Shown in pieces: positions 1 to 6,063 of a stretch of 11,312 nt of DNA. Numbering within the stretch: position 1 is the stretch's first letter; each line of letters starts with the position of its first letter. A model generated the notes under the pieces. It did no database searches. It was not told the origin of the DNA and saw only the letters and a list, made by a program, of their open reading frames with translations. Position numbers and translations under genes: made by a program. Source of the DNA: Methanosarcinaceae archaeon (lineage in GTDB: Archaea; Halobacteriota; Methanosarcinia; Methanosarcinales; Methanosarcinaceae); NCBI GenBank assembly GCA_030594665.1, contig JAUVET010000021.1, positions 1 through 11,312 of the forward strand, read 5' to 3'.

Positions 1-1087
1 TCAATTTGTCAGTTTCTTCTTTGACTTTGATTCCCATTTTTGTCAGTTCAATTGCCATCGCGCGCAGTCGATCGGTTTCTTTGTACCGGACATGTTCTGC
101 GTTCTCGATCACGGTCACGCCGTCTGCCACTGCTGCAAGGACTGCGACTGTCGGGACAAGATCAGGTGTTGCGCCTGCGTCAACTGTTGTTCCGTGAAGT
201 TCGCCGCCTTTTACTTTGACGATGCCTTTTTCGGCATCCCATTCAATGTTCGCGCCCATGCGCTTGAGTATGTCTATTATTGCAATATCTCCCTGTTCCG
301 ATCTGAACAGGTTCTTGACAATGACATCCGAGCCGATCATTACGGCAGCAGCAAGCAGGTATGATGCGGATGAGAAATCACCCGGCACGGTGTACTCCTT
401 AAGGTCATATTTCTGGTTTGCCGGAATTATGAATTTGGTGCTGTTCGTGTTCTCAACATGAATTTCCCCGCCGGCCTTTTCGATTATATCGAGTGTGACA
501 TCGATATAGGGTTTTGATTTGAGTTCTCCCTTTATGGAGAGTGTGGTACTGTTATTTGTGAGAGGACAGGCGATCAATAGTGCGGATATGAACTGTGAAC
601 TTATCGACCCGTCGATCTTTACGATCGCACCCTTAAGACCGCCACGCACAACAAGAGGTGCGCAAGCATTGTTGCGTGTTGAATACGCATGAACACCAAG
701 ATCGTTCAGTACATCAAGCAATGGTCCGTTTGGTCTTGATCTTATGGAACTGTCGCCCGTGAGGACGGTTATTCCATCGGCAAGTGCGGAAACTGCTGTC
801 ATGAAGCGCAGGGTCGTTCCTGAATTTGCAACGTCTATCACGTCATCAGGAACACCGGGTTTTCCATCTACACCGTGTATGATCAGTTTGTCGTCATGTT
901 TTTCGATGTCTGCACCAAACATTTCACATGCATGAATGGTTGCTATTGTGTCAGCTGAGAGCAGTGGTTTATGAATCACTGATCTATGTGAGAGGGCTGC
1001 TATTGTTATTGCCCTGTGTGTGTAACTTTTCGATGATGGTACGGACACTTCACCGAATATTTTAGACCTGTTGACTGCAACTTTCAT
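1..1087 (-). CDS. aroA: 3-phosphoshikimate 1-carboxyvinyltransferase (EPSP synthase), 3' end missing
   Basis: This enzyme transfers the enolpyruvyl group of phosphoenolpyruvate to shikimate 3-phosphate, the sixth step of the cytosolic shikimate pathway to aromatic amino acids. The minus strand reads open for 362 codons from the ATG at 1087 to the window edge, with no frameshift. EPSP synthase motifs appear in order: VPSSKSYTHRA (16-26, the PxSKS substrate loop), NSGTTLRFM (88-96, the NxGT PEP/shikimate loop), DGSISSQFISALL (159-171), PGDFSSASYLLAAA (235-248), PDLVPT (308-313) and RYKETDRLRAMA (334-345). Family members are about 420-430 residues, so roughly the last 60-70 lie beyond position 1. 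The ATG follows the thyA stop after 3 bases, so the two genes are almost certainly cotranscribed; a G-run at the end of thyA could serve as ribosome binding site. Identity is secure; only the C-terminus is unseen. Confidence 0.97.
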   Translation of the reverse strand, partial: MKVAVNRSKIFGEVSVPSSKSYTHRAITIAALSHRSVIHKPLLSADTIATIHACEMFGADIEKHDDKLIIHGVDGKPGVPDDVIDVANSGTTLRFMTAVSALADGITVLTGDSSIRSRPNGPLLDVLNDLGVHAYSTRNNACAPLVVRGGLKGAIVKIDGSISSQFISALLIACPLTNNSTTLSIKGELKSKPYIDVTLDIIEKAGGEIHVENTNSTKFIIPANQKYDLKEYTVPGDFSSASYLLAAAVMIGSDVIVKNLFRSEQGDIAIIDILKRMGANIEWDAEKGIVKVKGGELHGTTVDAGATPDLVPTVAVLAAVADGVTVIENAEHVRYKETDRLRAMAIELTKMGIKVKEETDKL

Positions 1088-1090
1088 CTT

Positions 1091-1744
1091 TTATTGAACC
1101 CCTTTTATGATCTCCTCGATCTTGTCCCAGTCGTGGTTATATATGTGTGCCGAAACACTGACGGTTGTAATCTTTCCGGCTGGCACACCGACTTTTTCCG
1201 CGACATATTCGAGCAATTTTGATAATCCGTAAAGGTTTGCAGGATAAGCTCCCGCGAAATCGTGGCTCCTGAATAGTGTGGTCAAGTGTACCTTCCCCTC
1301 ACGAATCTTGAAGTCATCGATTATCATGCACGGGACTTCATCAACAACAGTGTCGGTTGTAGGAACCCATGTAACAGCAGTCGCGCGGCGCGTTGTTTTA
1401 CTGTCTTTCAGTTTTTCGATGACAAATGCGATCTGGTCTACCTTGTCATCCCAGTTGCGAAGACGCTGTCCGTATGTGTACTCGAAATCCTGCACGTTTT
1501 CCCCTGTTACCAACTGTTTGGCATATTCTTCCAGACGCTCTTCATTCCATGAGATGTCTTTTGGAATATTGTCGGAGTACGGGTCTTCGATAACGATCAT
1601 CAAGTTCAGGAATTCACGTATCCGGCTCCCCCTCTCATCAGTTATTACGCTGCCATGGTTCCAGATCGTGTTAAGCCCGCGATACCACGCATCACTTATG
1701 GTGCTGGCTTTTATTATCCTTCCAATTACTGCATCTTCTGTCAT
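1091..1744 (-). CDS. thyA: Thymidylate synthase, archaeal type
   Basis: It methylates dUMP to dTMP with a folate-type one-carbon donor; in methanogens the native donor is thought to be a tetrahydromethanopterin derivative (family knowledge, not visible here). The product is 217 residues, shorter than bacterial ThyA (about 264), as usual for the methanogen branch. Visible ThyA features are YGQRLR (91-96), the phosphate-binding RR pair (119-120), the catalytic Cys139 in PCM, RSHDFAGAYPANLYGL (159-174) containing the Asp and Asn (Asn170) that contact the dUMP base, and SVSAHIYNHDWD (196-207) with the late His and Tyr. The ATG at 1744 has a GAGAGG Shine-Dalgarno about 6 bases upstream, which supports this start. 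It is the first gene of a thyA-aroA operon, and an inverted repeat sits at its predicted transcription start. Confidence 0.95.
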   Translation of the reverse strand: MTEDAVIGRIIKASTISDAWYRGLNTIWNHGSVITDERGSRIREFLNLMIVIEDPYSDNIPKDISWNEERLEEYAKQLVTGENVQDFEYTYGQRLRNWDDKVDQIAFVIEKLKDSKTTRRATAVTWVPTTDTVVDEVPCMIIDDFKIREGKVHLTTLFRSHDFAGAYPANLYGLSKLLEYVAEKVGVPAGKITTVSVSAHIYNHDWDKIEEIIKGVQ

Positions 1745-1801
1745 GAAAAACCTCTCTTGGTTGGTTAATTGTTATTGGTAAATTGAGTATTTATTGTAGG
1801 T

Positions 1802-1848
1802 GTAGTGCGATTTTTGCACTACTTTTGAATGCATTTTATGATATAAAA
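1802..1848 (-). promoter_or_regulatory. Putative thyA-aroA promoter with inverted-repeat operator
   Basis: On the minus strand a TATA-like ATTTTATATC lies at 1839-1848, itself inside a 7-bp inverted repeat (1832-1838 / 1842-1848). About 25 bases downstream, where an archaeal transcript would start, lies a perfect inverted repeat GTAGTGC-N7-GCACTAC (1802-1822). It could be a repressor site or a hairpin at the 5' end of the mRNA. The rest of the 335-bp spacer 1745-2079 is AT-rich and holds no gene I can support. Confidence 0.45.
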
Positions 1849-1984
1849 TAGGTGTCGTTTGAGTGCAGGCATTGCTGGATTGTATAGCAGGTTAAATATT
1901 ACATTTTCCTAGAAATAAATCTGTCTTCTATATTTAAGTTACAACAACATTATTTAAATGTGCATGAAATATGATAGAGTAAAC

Positions 1985-2072
1985 TTTTAAATATTTTGCA
2001 TGCAGATATATACAAGAACTGCACAAGGAAAATAAGTAAATTTTGCATAGTTGCTTGGAAATATTAGGAGGT
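1985..2072 (+). promoter_or_regulatory. Putative promoter and ribosome binding site of the 2080 gene
   Basis: TTTTAAATA at 1985-1993 matches the archaeal TATA box, and a second candidate, ATATATA, lies near 2006-2012. A full AGGAGGT Shine-Dalgarno at 2066-2072 sits 7 bases before the ATG at 2080 and is the strongest ribosome binding site in the window. The site makes a short AT-rich reading frame credible as a gene. Confidence 0.5.
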
Positions 2073-2079
2073 TGCACAA

Positions 2080-2403
2080 ATGGCTTGTCCATATTTAACA
2101 AATACACCACACTCATATTCATGTGTTACTGGAGGGAAATTCCGTCCCGATGATGAATGTTTAACTGATTTCTGTAAAAATCCAAATGAATTTAAAAATT
2201 GCGCAACATTTAAAGAATGGACAAGATTACAAGGCGCACCCAGAATGAATAAAATTTTTGCTTTTGCAATACCAATATTGTTTTATTTGAATTTATTGTC
2301 CCTAGCACTTATATTAGAATTTATAAAAATTAACGATAGTGTGACCTACTTTTTTGGTTTTATTGCTTTGGTAATAGGGGCTGCATCATCATTTAAAGCA
2401 TAA
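2080..2403 (+). CDS. Small Cys-rich protein with two membrane helices, unknown function
   Basis: I do not recognise a named family. The 107-residue product has a soluble N-terminal part with five cysteines (C3, C15, C27, C32, C41), spaced C-x11-C-x11-C-x4-C-x8-C and ending in CATFKEW. It is followed by two hydrophobic segments, about 58-82 and 88-105, and a nearly absent C-terminal tail. Small archaeal proteins with a similar Cys pattern are commonly guessed to bind Zn or Fe-S, with the helices anchoring them in the membrane; this is inference. The start is supported by a perfect Shine-Dalgarno. The gene is clearly more AT-rich than thyA or DUF488 on either side, which may reflect recent acquisition or weak constraint. 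There is no signal peptide, so the Cys-rich part could face either side of the membrane. Confidence 0.75.
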   Translation: MACPYLTNTPHSYSCVTGGKFRPDDECLTDFCKNPNEFKNCATFKEWTRLQGAPRMNKIFAFAIPILFYLNLLSLALILEFIKINDSVTYFFGFIALVIGAASSFKA

Positions 2404-2518
2404 TGATGTATACTTTACAAGCAGAAGATATGAAAACTATGACAAGGAGTTCATAACACGCCTGCAAGAAAAAAGAACTTATGGTAAATCAACTGAAATA
2501 CAACACCCATTAACACTT

Positions 2519-2965
2519 ATGAAACAAAACCCCAAATGTTACACCATCGGATACAGCAACAGGCCAATGGATGAGTTTACAGGCATGTTGCAAAAGAGCA
2601 ATATCAAATATCTCGTGGACATCCGCAGGTTTCCGCAATCACGGCGCGAGGAGTTTAACAGGGACGCGCTGGAGAGTGCGCTTCCGATGTATGAGATCGT
2701 ATATTACCACTGCCCGGGTGTCGGGGGATTTAGGGAATCTACGTATCCCGAATACATGCAGACCGGTGCGTTCAAAGAGAGTTTTTCACGACTGCTGAAT
2801 AAGATAAACAATGTGTCCGAAAACGATGGTGAGATCGTGCTTATGTGTGCGGAAAAAAGCCCGAAGGACTGCCATCGGCATTATCTTTCAATGGAACTTG
2901 AGAACGAAGGAGTTGAGGTAATTCACCTGACCGAGAGCGGGCAGACCAGTCTTTCGTGTTGGTGA
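2519..2965 (+). CDS. DUF488 family protein
   Basis: DUF488 proteins are small alpha/beta proteins found throughout bacteria and archaea; their biochemical role is not established. The 148-residue product has the family signatures: YTIGYSNR (8-15) at the N-terminus, VDIRRFPQSRR (33-43), a C-x7-CHRHYL block (C110, C118, H119, R120), and VEVIHL near the C-terminus. Its length is normal. The ATG at 2519 puts YTIGYSNR a few residues from the start, as in relatives, but no Shine-Dalgarno precedes it, so it may be translated by coupling or from a short leader. The reading frame stays open upstream for about 45 codons to near 2380, with no usual start codon in it. Base composition is higher in GC than the preceding gene. 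The conserved Cys/His/Arg cluster suggests catalysis or metal binding, unproven. Confidence 0.85.
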   Translation: MKQNPKCYTIGYSNRPMDEFTGMLQKSNIKYLVDIRRFPQSRREEFNRDALESALPMYEIVYYHCPGVGGFRESTYPEYMQTGAFKESFSRLLNKINNVSENDGEIVLMCAEKSPKDCHRHYLSMELENEGVEVIHLTESGQTSLSCW

Positions 2966-3011
2966 CGAAGGCAAAATATCGGTTTTTGTTTTTGAAAATA
3001 AAACCAACGTA

Positions 3012-3037
3012 GCGACCGCCGTCAGGCGGCACGTTCC
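3012..3037 (+). repeat. REP-like hairpin repeat, copy 1
   Basis: The copy starts with GCGACC, has a CCGCC/GGCGG stem (3016-3020 / 3025-3029) around a 4-base loop, and ends in GCGGCACGTTCC. A related inverted copy follows 134 bases later, giving a REPIN-like pair. The 364-bp spacer 2966-3329 holds this copy, the inverted copy at 3172 and a palindromic repeat at 3234; I see no gene in it. Confidence 0.6.
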
Positions 3038-3171
3038 ATAAACACTAACCCACAATGAATGAATGATTTGCAATTTCATAACTGTAATTAAATGACCGAA
3101 AAAACAGTTGACTTGTTGGTCAATTCGCCATACATTCGTCATATATTAGCCTACAATTCGTTGGTAATGGT

Positions 3172-3194
3172 GGACTGTGCCGCCTGCGGCGTGT
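3172..3194 (-). repeat. REP-like hairpin repeat, inverted copy 2
   Basis: Read on the minus strand this is ACACGCCGCAGGCGGCAC followed by AGTCC. It matches the 3' half of the copy at 5697 (ACACGCGCGCAGCGCGGCAC, then GTTCC) with two short gaps. The GCGACC foot is not recognisable. The core GCCGC/GCGGC can form a short hairpin. Confidence 0.5.
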
Positions 3195-3218
3195 TGTAAC
3201 TCGGCATCAAAAACAATC

Positions 3219-3296
3219 AAAAAAAGCATTTGGACAGGATTGACTGGATTTACAGGATATGATCAAAGACCGCAGTTCAAATCCAGTCCATCCTGT
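3219..3296 (-). terminator. Palindromic dispersed repeat acting as probable htpX terminator
   Basis: Two 18-base arms, 3234-3251 and 3279-3296, are reverse complements at 17 of 18 positions (left arm ACAGGATTGACTGGATTT), separated by 27 bases. The element begins 33 bases after the htpX stop. On the htpX strand the hairpin is followed by a run of seven U (3219-3225) and a further U-rich stretch, which is the layout of an intrinsic terminator. The ACAGGATT-type sequence resembles a short repeat I recall from intergenic regions of many unrelated bacteria and archaea. Confidence 0.6.
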
Positions 3297-3329
3297 TAAT
3301 CCCGTCTAAAATCAACTTGAAATCAAATT

Positions 3330-4187
3330 TCACATCGCATTAAGGCGGCGTATTCTATCTTCTGTTAATGGATGGGTCCTAAAGAGTGACATCAGTTTGC
3401 TGCTACGAAGCGGATTTACAATAAACATGTGCGCCGTGTTTTCAGATGCTTTCACTTCGCCCCTTCTAGGACGGTAATGTTGTGCACCGGATTCAAGTTT
3501 TCCAAGAGCGTTCGCAAGCGCCCATGGTTTTTGTGATATTCGCGCGCCTTCCGCGTCTGCTGCATACTCGCGTGATCGCGAAATCGCAAGCTGGATAATG
3601 GTCGCTGCAATTGGAGCCAATATCGCGAGTACAATAAATCCTATAATATTTGAACCGCCTTCATTGTCACGACCGCCGATCCCGCCGAAAATTGCAGCCC
3701 AGCGCGCCATCATTGCGACCATAGTAATAACACCTGCGATTGTTGCTGCAACAGCGCTTATCAGTGTGTCGCGATTCTTAACATGTGCAAGTTCGTGTGC
3801 AAGAACACCTTCAAGTTCCTCTTGTGTTAATAGGTCGAGAATGCCTGTTGTAGCGGCAACAGCCGCATGCTTTGGGTCGCGGCCTGTTGCGAAAGCATTT
3901 GGCATCGATGTTTCTACGATGTACACTTTCGGCATAGGAAGGTGTGCACGCGTTGCGAGATTGTGAACGACCCTGTATAACTGGGGTTGTTCATGCTCAG
4001 TCACTTCCTTTGCTTTATACATCTTAAGAACGATCTTGTCGCTGTACCAGTAGCTTCCAAAGTTCATGACAACTGCAAACATAAATGCAATTATCATGCC
4101 GCTTGGACCGCCAACTAGACGTCCGACAATAACTAACAATCCGGTAAGAGATGCTAACAGAATGGTTGTTTTAAACATATTGTTCAT
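3330..4187 (-). CDS. htpX: HtpX-type membrane zinc metalloprotease (M48 family)
   Basis: HtpX is a membrane-embedded zinc endopeptidase that degrades misfolded membrane proteins, with its active site on the cytoplasmic side. The product has N-terminal membrane segments (about 11-52 counting from the upstream ATG at 4199), the catalytic HELAH motif (H135, E136, H139 in that numbering), two further hydrophobic segments (about 146-172 and 184-206) and the third zinc ligand Glu211 in SREYAAD. Length (285-289 residues) is normal. I prefer the ATG at 4187 because the encoded MNNMFKTT start is typical for the family and a GGGG run lies about 6 bases upstream; the ATG at 4199, four codons earlier, has no ribosome binding site but is possible. 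The gene follows a TrmB-like regulator on the same strand, and an inverted repeat abuts its TATA box. A hairpin repeat with a U-tract lies downstream. Confidence 0.94.
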   Translation of the reverse strand: MNNMFKTTILLASLTGLLVIVGRLVGGPSGMIIAFMFAVVMNFGSYWYSDKIVLKMYKAKEVTEHEQPQLYRVVHNLATRAHLPMPKVYIVETSMPNAFATGRDPKHAAVAATTGILDLLTQEELEGVLAHELAHVKNRDTLISAVAATIAGVITMVAMMARWAAIFGGIGGRDNEGGSNIIGFIVLAILAPIAATIIQLAISRSREYAADAEGARISQKPWALANALGKLESGAQHYRPRRGEVKASENTAHMFIVNPLRSSKLMSLFRTHPLTEDRIRRLNAM

Positions 4188-4236
4188 GGTTGACCCCATA
4201 ATATGAAGTTTACATTTAGCGTATATATTTGATTAG

Positions 4237-4265
4237 ATATATAATACTTGCGCGTATGTGCGCAA
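4237..4265 (-). promoter_or_regulatory. htpX: Putative htpX promoter with adjoining inverted repeat
   Basis: On the minus strand TATTATATAT at 4237-4246 is a good TATA box and predicts a start near 4215, giving a leader of about 28 bases to the ATG at 4187. Directly upstream of it, where TFB would contact the BRE, lies the perfect inverted repeat TTGCGC-N6-GCGCAA (4248-4265). A protein bound there could block or aid TBP/TFB recruitment. A second TATA-like stretch at 4221-4230 would give a nearly leaderless transcript starting near 4199. Confidence 0.5.
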
Positions 4266-4386
4266 AACATACAAGACCGATCACAAAACCCTGTTAAATC
4301 CATATGTTGTAAATTCGTGCTTGCAGGCCACTGTATATGAATTTTCAATGTTTGTAGACATAACTCACTCAATATGGAGTCAGTCC

Positions 4387-4393
4387 AAAAAAA
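4387..4393 (-). terminator. U-tract terminator after the TrmB-like gene
   Basis: Eighteen bases after the TAA of the regulator gene the minus strand has TTC followed by seven T. Archaeal RNA polymerase often terminates at U-runs without a strong hairpin. This would separate the regulator from htpX, which also has its own TATA box. Confidence 0.4.
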
Positions 4394-4410
4394 GAACAAT
4401 ATTATGCCAA

Positions 4411-4785
4411 TTAATCCGTCACGATATCCGCATCGATGTTCTCAACGATTTTGGTCATTTTCTCATGCCATTCATCGATATTTTTCTGGATCATTTCTTT
4501 CATTTCGCAAGGGTCGATAGCCACATACTCGTAGTAATATCCCCCTGCATCTATGGTTTTTGTTTCCCGGTACACAAGACCGCACGAAATGAGATTTTGA
4601 AGTGAACGATATGCCGTACTTCGTTCCCGGTTCAATATTTCGCCAAGATCTTCAGCGGTCATTGAACCATGTGTAAGTAATGATTTATATGAGTCCATAT
4701 CCAGTGCCTTAAGTCCAAGTATGCATTTTGCAACATCGTCACATTTGACATTCGGTCTTAGCATTTCAGGAATCGAACTTGCCAT
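4411..4785 (-). CDS. TrmB-like winged-helix transcriptional regulator
   Basis: The 124-residue product is a probable DNA-binding regulator of the TrmB-like wHTH group. Residues about 25-75 form the HTH, with LGLKALDMDSYKSLL leading into MTAEDLGEILNRERSTAYRSLQNLISCGLV; the Ser-Thr-Ala-Tyr-Arg run is the likely recognition helix. A wing follows (RETKTIDAGGYYYEYVAIDP, 73-92), then an acidic and amphipathic helix to the C-terminus (about 95-118), probably for dimerisation. There is no sugar-binding C-terminal domain of full-length TrmB, so this is the short form. Cysteines 15, 21, 68 and 93 could make it redox- or metal-responsive, which is speculation. The ATG at 4785 follows GTGATC, complementary to the 16S rRNA 3' end, at suitable spacing. 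It lies just upstream of htpX on the same strand and divergent from the ArcS-core gene; either may be its target. Confidence 0.85.
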   Translation of the reverse strand: MASSIPEMLRPNVKCDDVAKCILGLKALDMDSYKSLLTHGSMTAEDLGEILNRERSTAYRSLQNLISCGLVYRETKTIDAGGYYYEYVAIDPCEMKEMIQKNIDEWHEKMTKIVENIDADIVTD

Positions 4786-4789
4786 TTTA

Positions 4790-4817
4790 GATCACTCGTT
4801 TTGGTATGAATTTAAAT
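4790..4817 (-). promoter_or_regulatory. Putative promoter and ribosome binding site of the TrmB-like gene
   Basis: ATTTAAAT at 4810-4817 is a TATA candidate but lies only about 25 bases before the start codon, which would give an almost leaderless mRNA; a weaker TTAAAT-type box a few bases further out fits a short leader. GATCAC at 4790-4795 (GTGATC on the coding strand) is the Shine-Dalgarno, showing that at least a short leader exists. Confidence 0.35.
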
Positions 4818-4896
4818 GCTTAAATTGTAATCAGTTATGTATTGTGTAATGTGTATTGTATAGTTTATGCAAAACCATAATATTCATGTCGCTAGC

Positions 4897-4906
4897 TATA
4901 TATATA
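4897..4906 (+). promoter_or_regulatory. TATA box of the ArcS-core gene, predicting a leaderless mRNA
   Basis: Five TA repeats at 4897-4906 form a clear TATA box. Its centre is 26 bases before the GTG at 4928, so transcription should start at or next to the start codon. Only a weak AGG (4914-4916) precedes the GTG, at 11 bases, which agrees with leaderless initiation. Confidence 0.5.
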
Positions 4907-4927
4907 GTTTGTTAGGTTTCTCATTCC

Positions 4928-5611
4928 GTGGCATTGATCATTCCAGAAAACGAACGTTCGGATAAACCTCTTGACACTGAACAGTTGATATATCATCCGG
5001 ATATGAAACGCGCAAATGAGTGGATACTCACCGAATACCAGGCACCTGTGCGGGATGTTTGTATCTTTGTCCCGTGTTCGAGGAAAAAACCGTACCATGA
5101 AAGTCCATCTCATCGTATTTTTGACCGTGTTATTTTCGGTGCCCTGAAACCTGAAGATGTCCATGTTGTCGTTTTTGGTACATGCGGCGTAACGCCAAGG
5201 GAACTTGATACCGAATATCCTTTCATGGACTACAAATTCATGCTTGGCAGGTGCGATGTTCCTAAAATAAAAAGGGATTTCATAAAGATGGAAACCGGGC
5301 GGTTGGTGCGCTATCTGGAAAAAACACGCAACAACTACAAACACAGGATCGCATACTGCATTGGAGATTTCAGGACTGCCATGGAAAATGCGGTTGAAAA
5401 AGTAGATATCCATGTCGATATTGTACCAAAGAAAGAATCAATATCTGAAAATATAACGATGGACAAAAAGTTCATCTATGGCAGTTTGAATCAGAAGAAT
5501 TATTTGCAGGATCTTGCAGATGCTATCAATACAGTGGCAGGAAATCCAATACATGATGTTAGTATGGATGATGAAGCGACAGTCAATGATGCCGATTGGT
5601 ATATATTATAG
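4928..5611 (+). CDS. Stand-alone DUF5591 protein with the ArcS (archaeosine synthase) core motif
   Basis: ArcS adds lysine to preQ0 at position 15 of archaeal tRNA, on the way to archaeosine. This 227-residue protein carries the ArcS core signature PC-x3-KPY-x2-S-x2-H exactly (P49, C50, K54-P55-Y56, S59, H62, in FVPCSRKKPYHESPSHR). It continues in the manner of the ArcS catalytic domain, with a GVTPRELDTEYPFMDYKF block (87-104) like the usual GxVPRELxxxYP, and a helix-rich part with RLVRYLEKTRNNYKHRIAYC (125-144). The TGT-like N-terminal domain and the PUA domain of full-length ArcS are absent. It may therefore be a paralogue with another substrate, or one part of a split enzyme. The GTG at 4928 is chosen because the TATA box predicts transcription beginning there. 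It ends in TAG, with a TGA two codons later. It is divergent from the TrmB-like gene. Confidence 0.85.
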   Translation: MALIIPENERSDKPLDTEQLIYHPDMKRANEWILTEYQAPVRDVCIFVPCSRKKPYHESPSHRIFDRVIFGALKPEDVHVVVFGTCGVTPRELDTEYPFMDYKFMLGRCDVPKIKRDFIKMETGRLVRYLEKTRNNYKHRIAYCIGDFRTAMENAVEKVDIHVDIVPKKESISENITMDKKFIYGSLNQKNYLQDLADAINTVAGNPIHDVSMDDEATVNDADWYIL

Positions 5612-5696
5612 GAATGATGGGTATTATACGATCTGGTGTCGAGTCAACCATATAATGTCGCTCAATGGAAAGGATTTAGACAGATGCAAAAAACGG

Positions 5697-5727
5697 GCGA
5701 CCACACGCGCGCAGCGCGGCACGTTCC
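5697..5727 (+). repeat. REP-like hairpin repeat, copy 3
   Basis: It has the same foot (GCGACC) and end (GCGGCACGTTCC) as the copy at 3012, with a different stem, CGCGC/GCGCG (5706-5710 / 5714-5718), around GCA. The stem differs while the ends are kept, as in REP families. It lies in the spacer between the ArcS-core gene and tRNA-Gly, about 85 bases after the TAG stop, and might also stabilise or end that transcript. Confidence 0.6.
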
Positions 5728-5832
5728 GACCCCATGGATCTGAAATACAAAACGGTTTTTAAGTAGTATTGTATTTGCATATCTGAGAATTGCATGTTTG
5801 GGGTTGGGGTTTTGGATTTGGTAATATTGGAA

Positions 5833-5903
5833 TGCGGCTGCCGGGATTCGAACCCGAGTAATTGGCTTGGGAAGCCAATGTCATACCACTAAACCACAGC
5901 CGC
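5833..5903 (-). tRNA. tRNA-Gly (anticodon CCC)
   Basis: The minus strand folds as a 71-nt tRNA. The acceptor arm GCGGCTG pairs perfectly with CAGCCGC (7 bp), with discriminator A. The D loop contains AGTGGTA, and the anticodon stem TTGGC/GCCAA encloses the loop TTCCCAA, giving anticodon CCC. The T arm CGGGTTCGAATCCCG is canonical. No CCA is encoded, so it must be added after transcription, as is usual in archaea. There is no intron. A TATA-like GATATAATC lies about 35 bases upstream on the minus strand (near 5936-5944). With CCC at the wobble position it reads GGG only. Confidence 0.97.
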
Positions 5904-6015
5904 ACATAGCATGTATGAATTGATGGAATCTTAAGATTATATCTTTTGTGGTTTTGGGGCAAATCATTTGATGGTTCTGCTGGAGAGTTTTTACCATTTG
6001 GCAGGTTTGGAAAAT

Positions 6016-6041
6016 CACGGAGGACACAGAGGTACACAGAG
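6016..6041 (+). repeat. Short periodic CAC[G/A]GAG repeat
   Basis: Three units of CAC(G/A)GAG occur in a row, at 6016, 6025 and 6035, at 9-10 base spacing. The sequence resembles a dispersed intergenic repeat of the type CACGGAGGACACAGAGG that I recall from many unrelated bacterial and some archaeal genomes. It lies between tRNA-Gly and the toxin-antitoxin promoter and has no coding potential. Confidence 0.5.
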
Positions 6042-6063
6042 AAAAATAAATCTGGACCAATCA

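Noticed and set aside
1278..1781. Long open frame on the plus strand
   Set aside because: It is antisense to thyA, whose catalytic motifs fix the coding strand; no family pattern or ribosome binding site.
1934..2122. Short minus-strand frame between thyA and the Cys-rich gene
   Set aside because: It overlaps the promoter, Shine-Dalgarno and start of the 2080 gene, is of low complexity and has no ribosome binding site.
5800..5821. G-run cluster (GGGG, GGGG, GG, GG) as a G-quadruplex
   Set aside because: Only two long runs; a two-tetrad structure is too weak a prediction to list.
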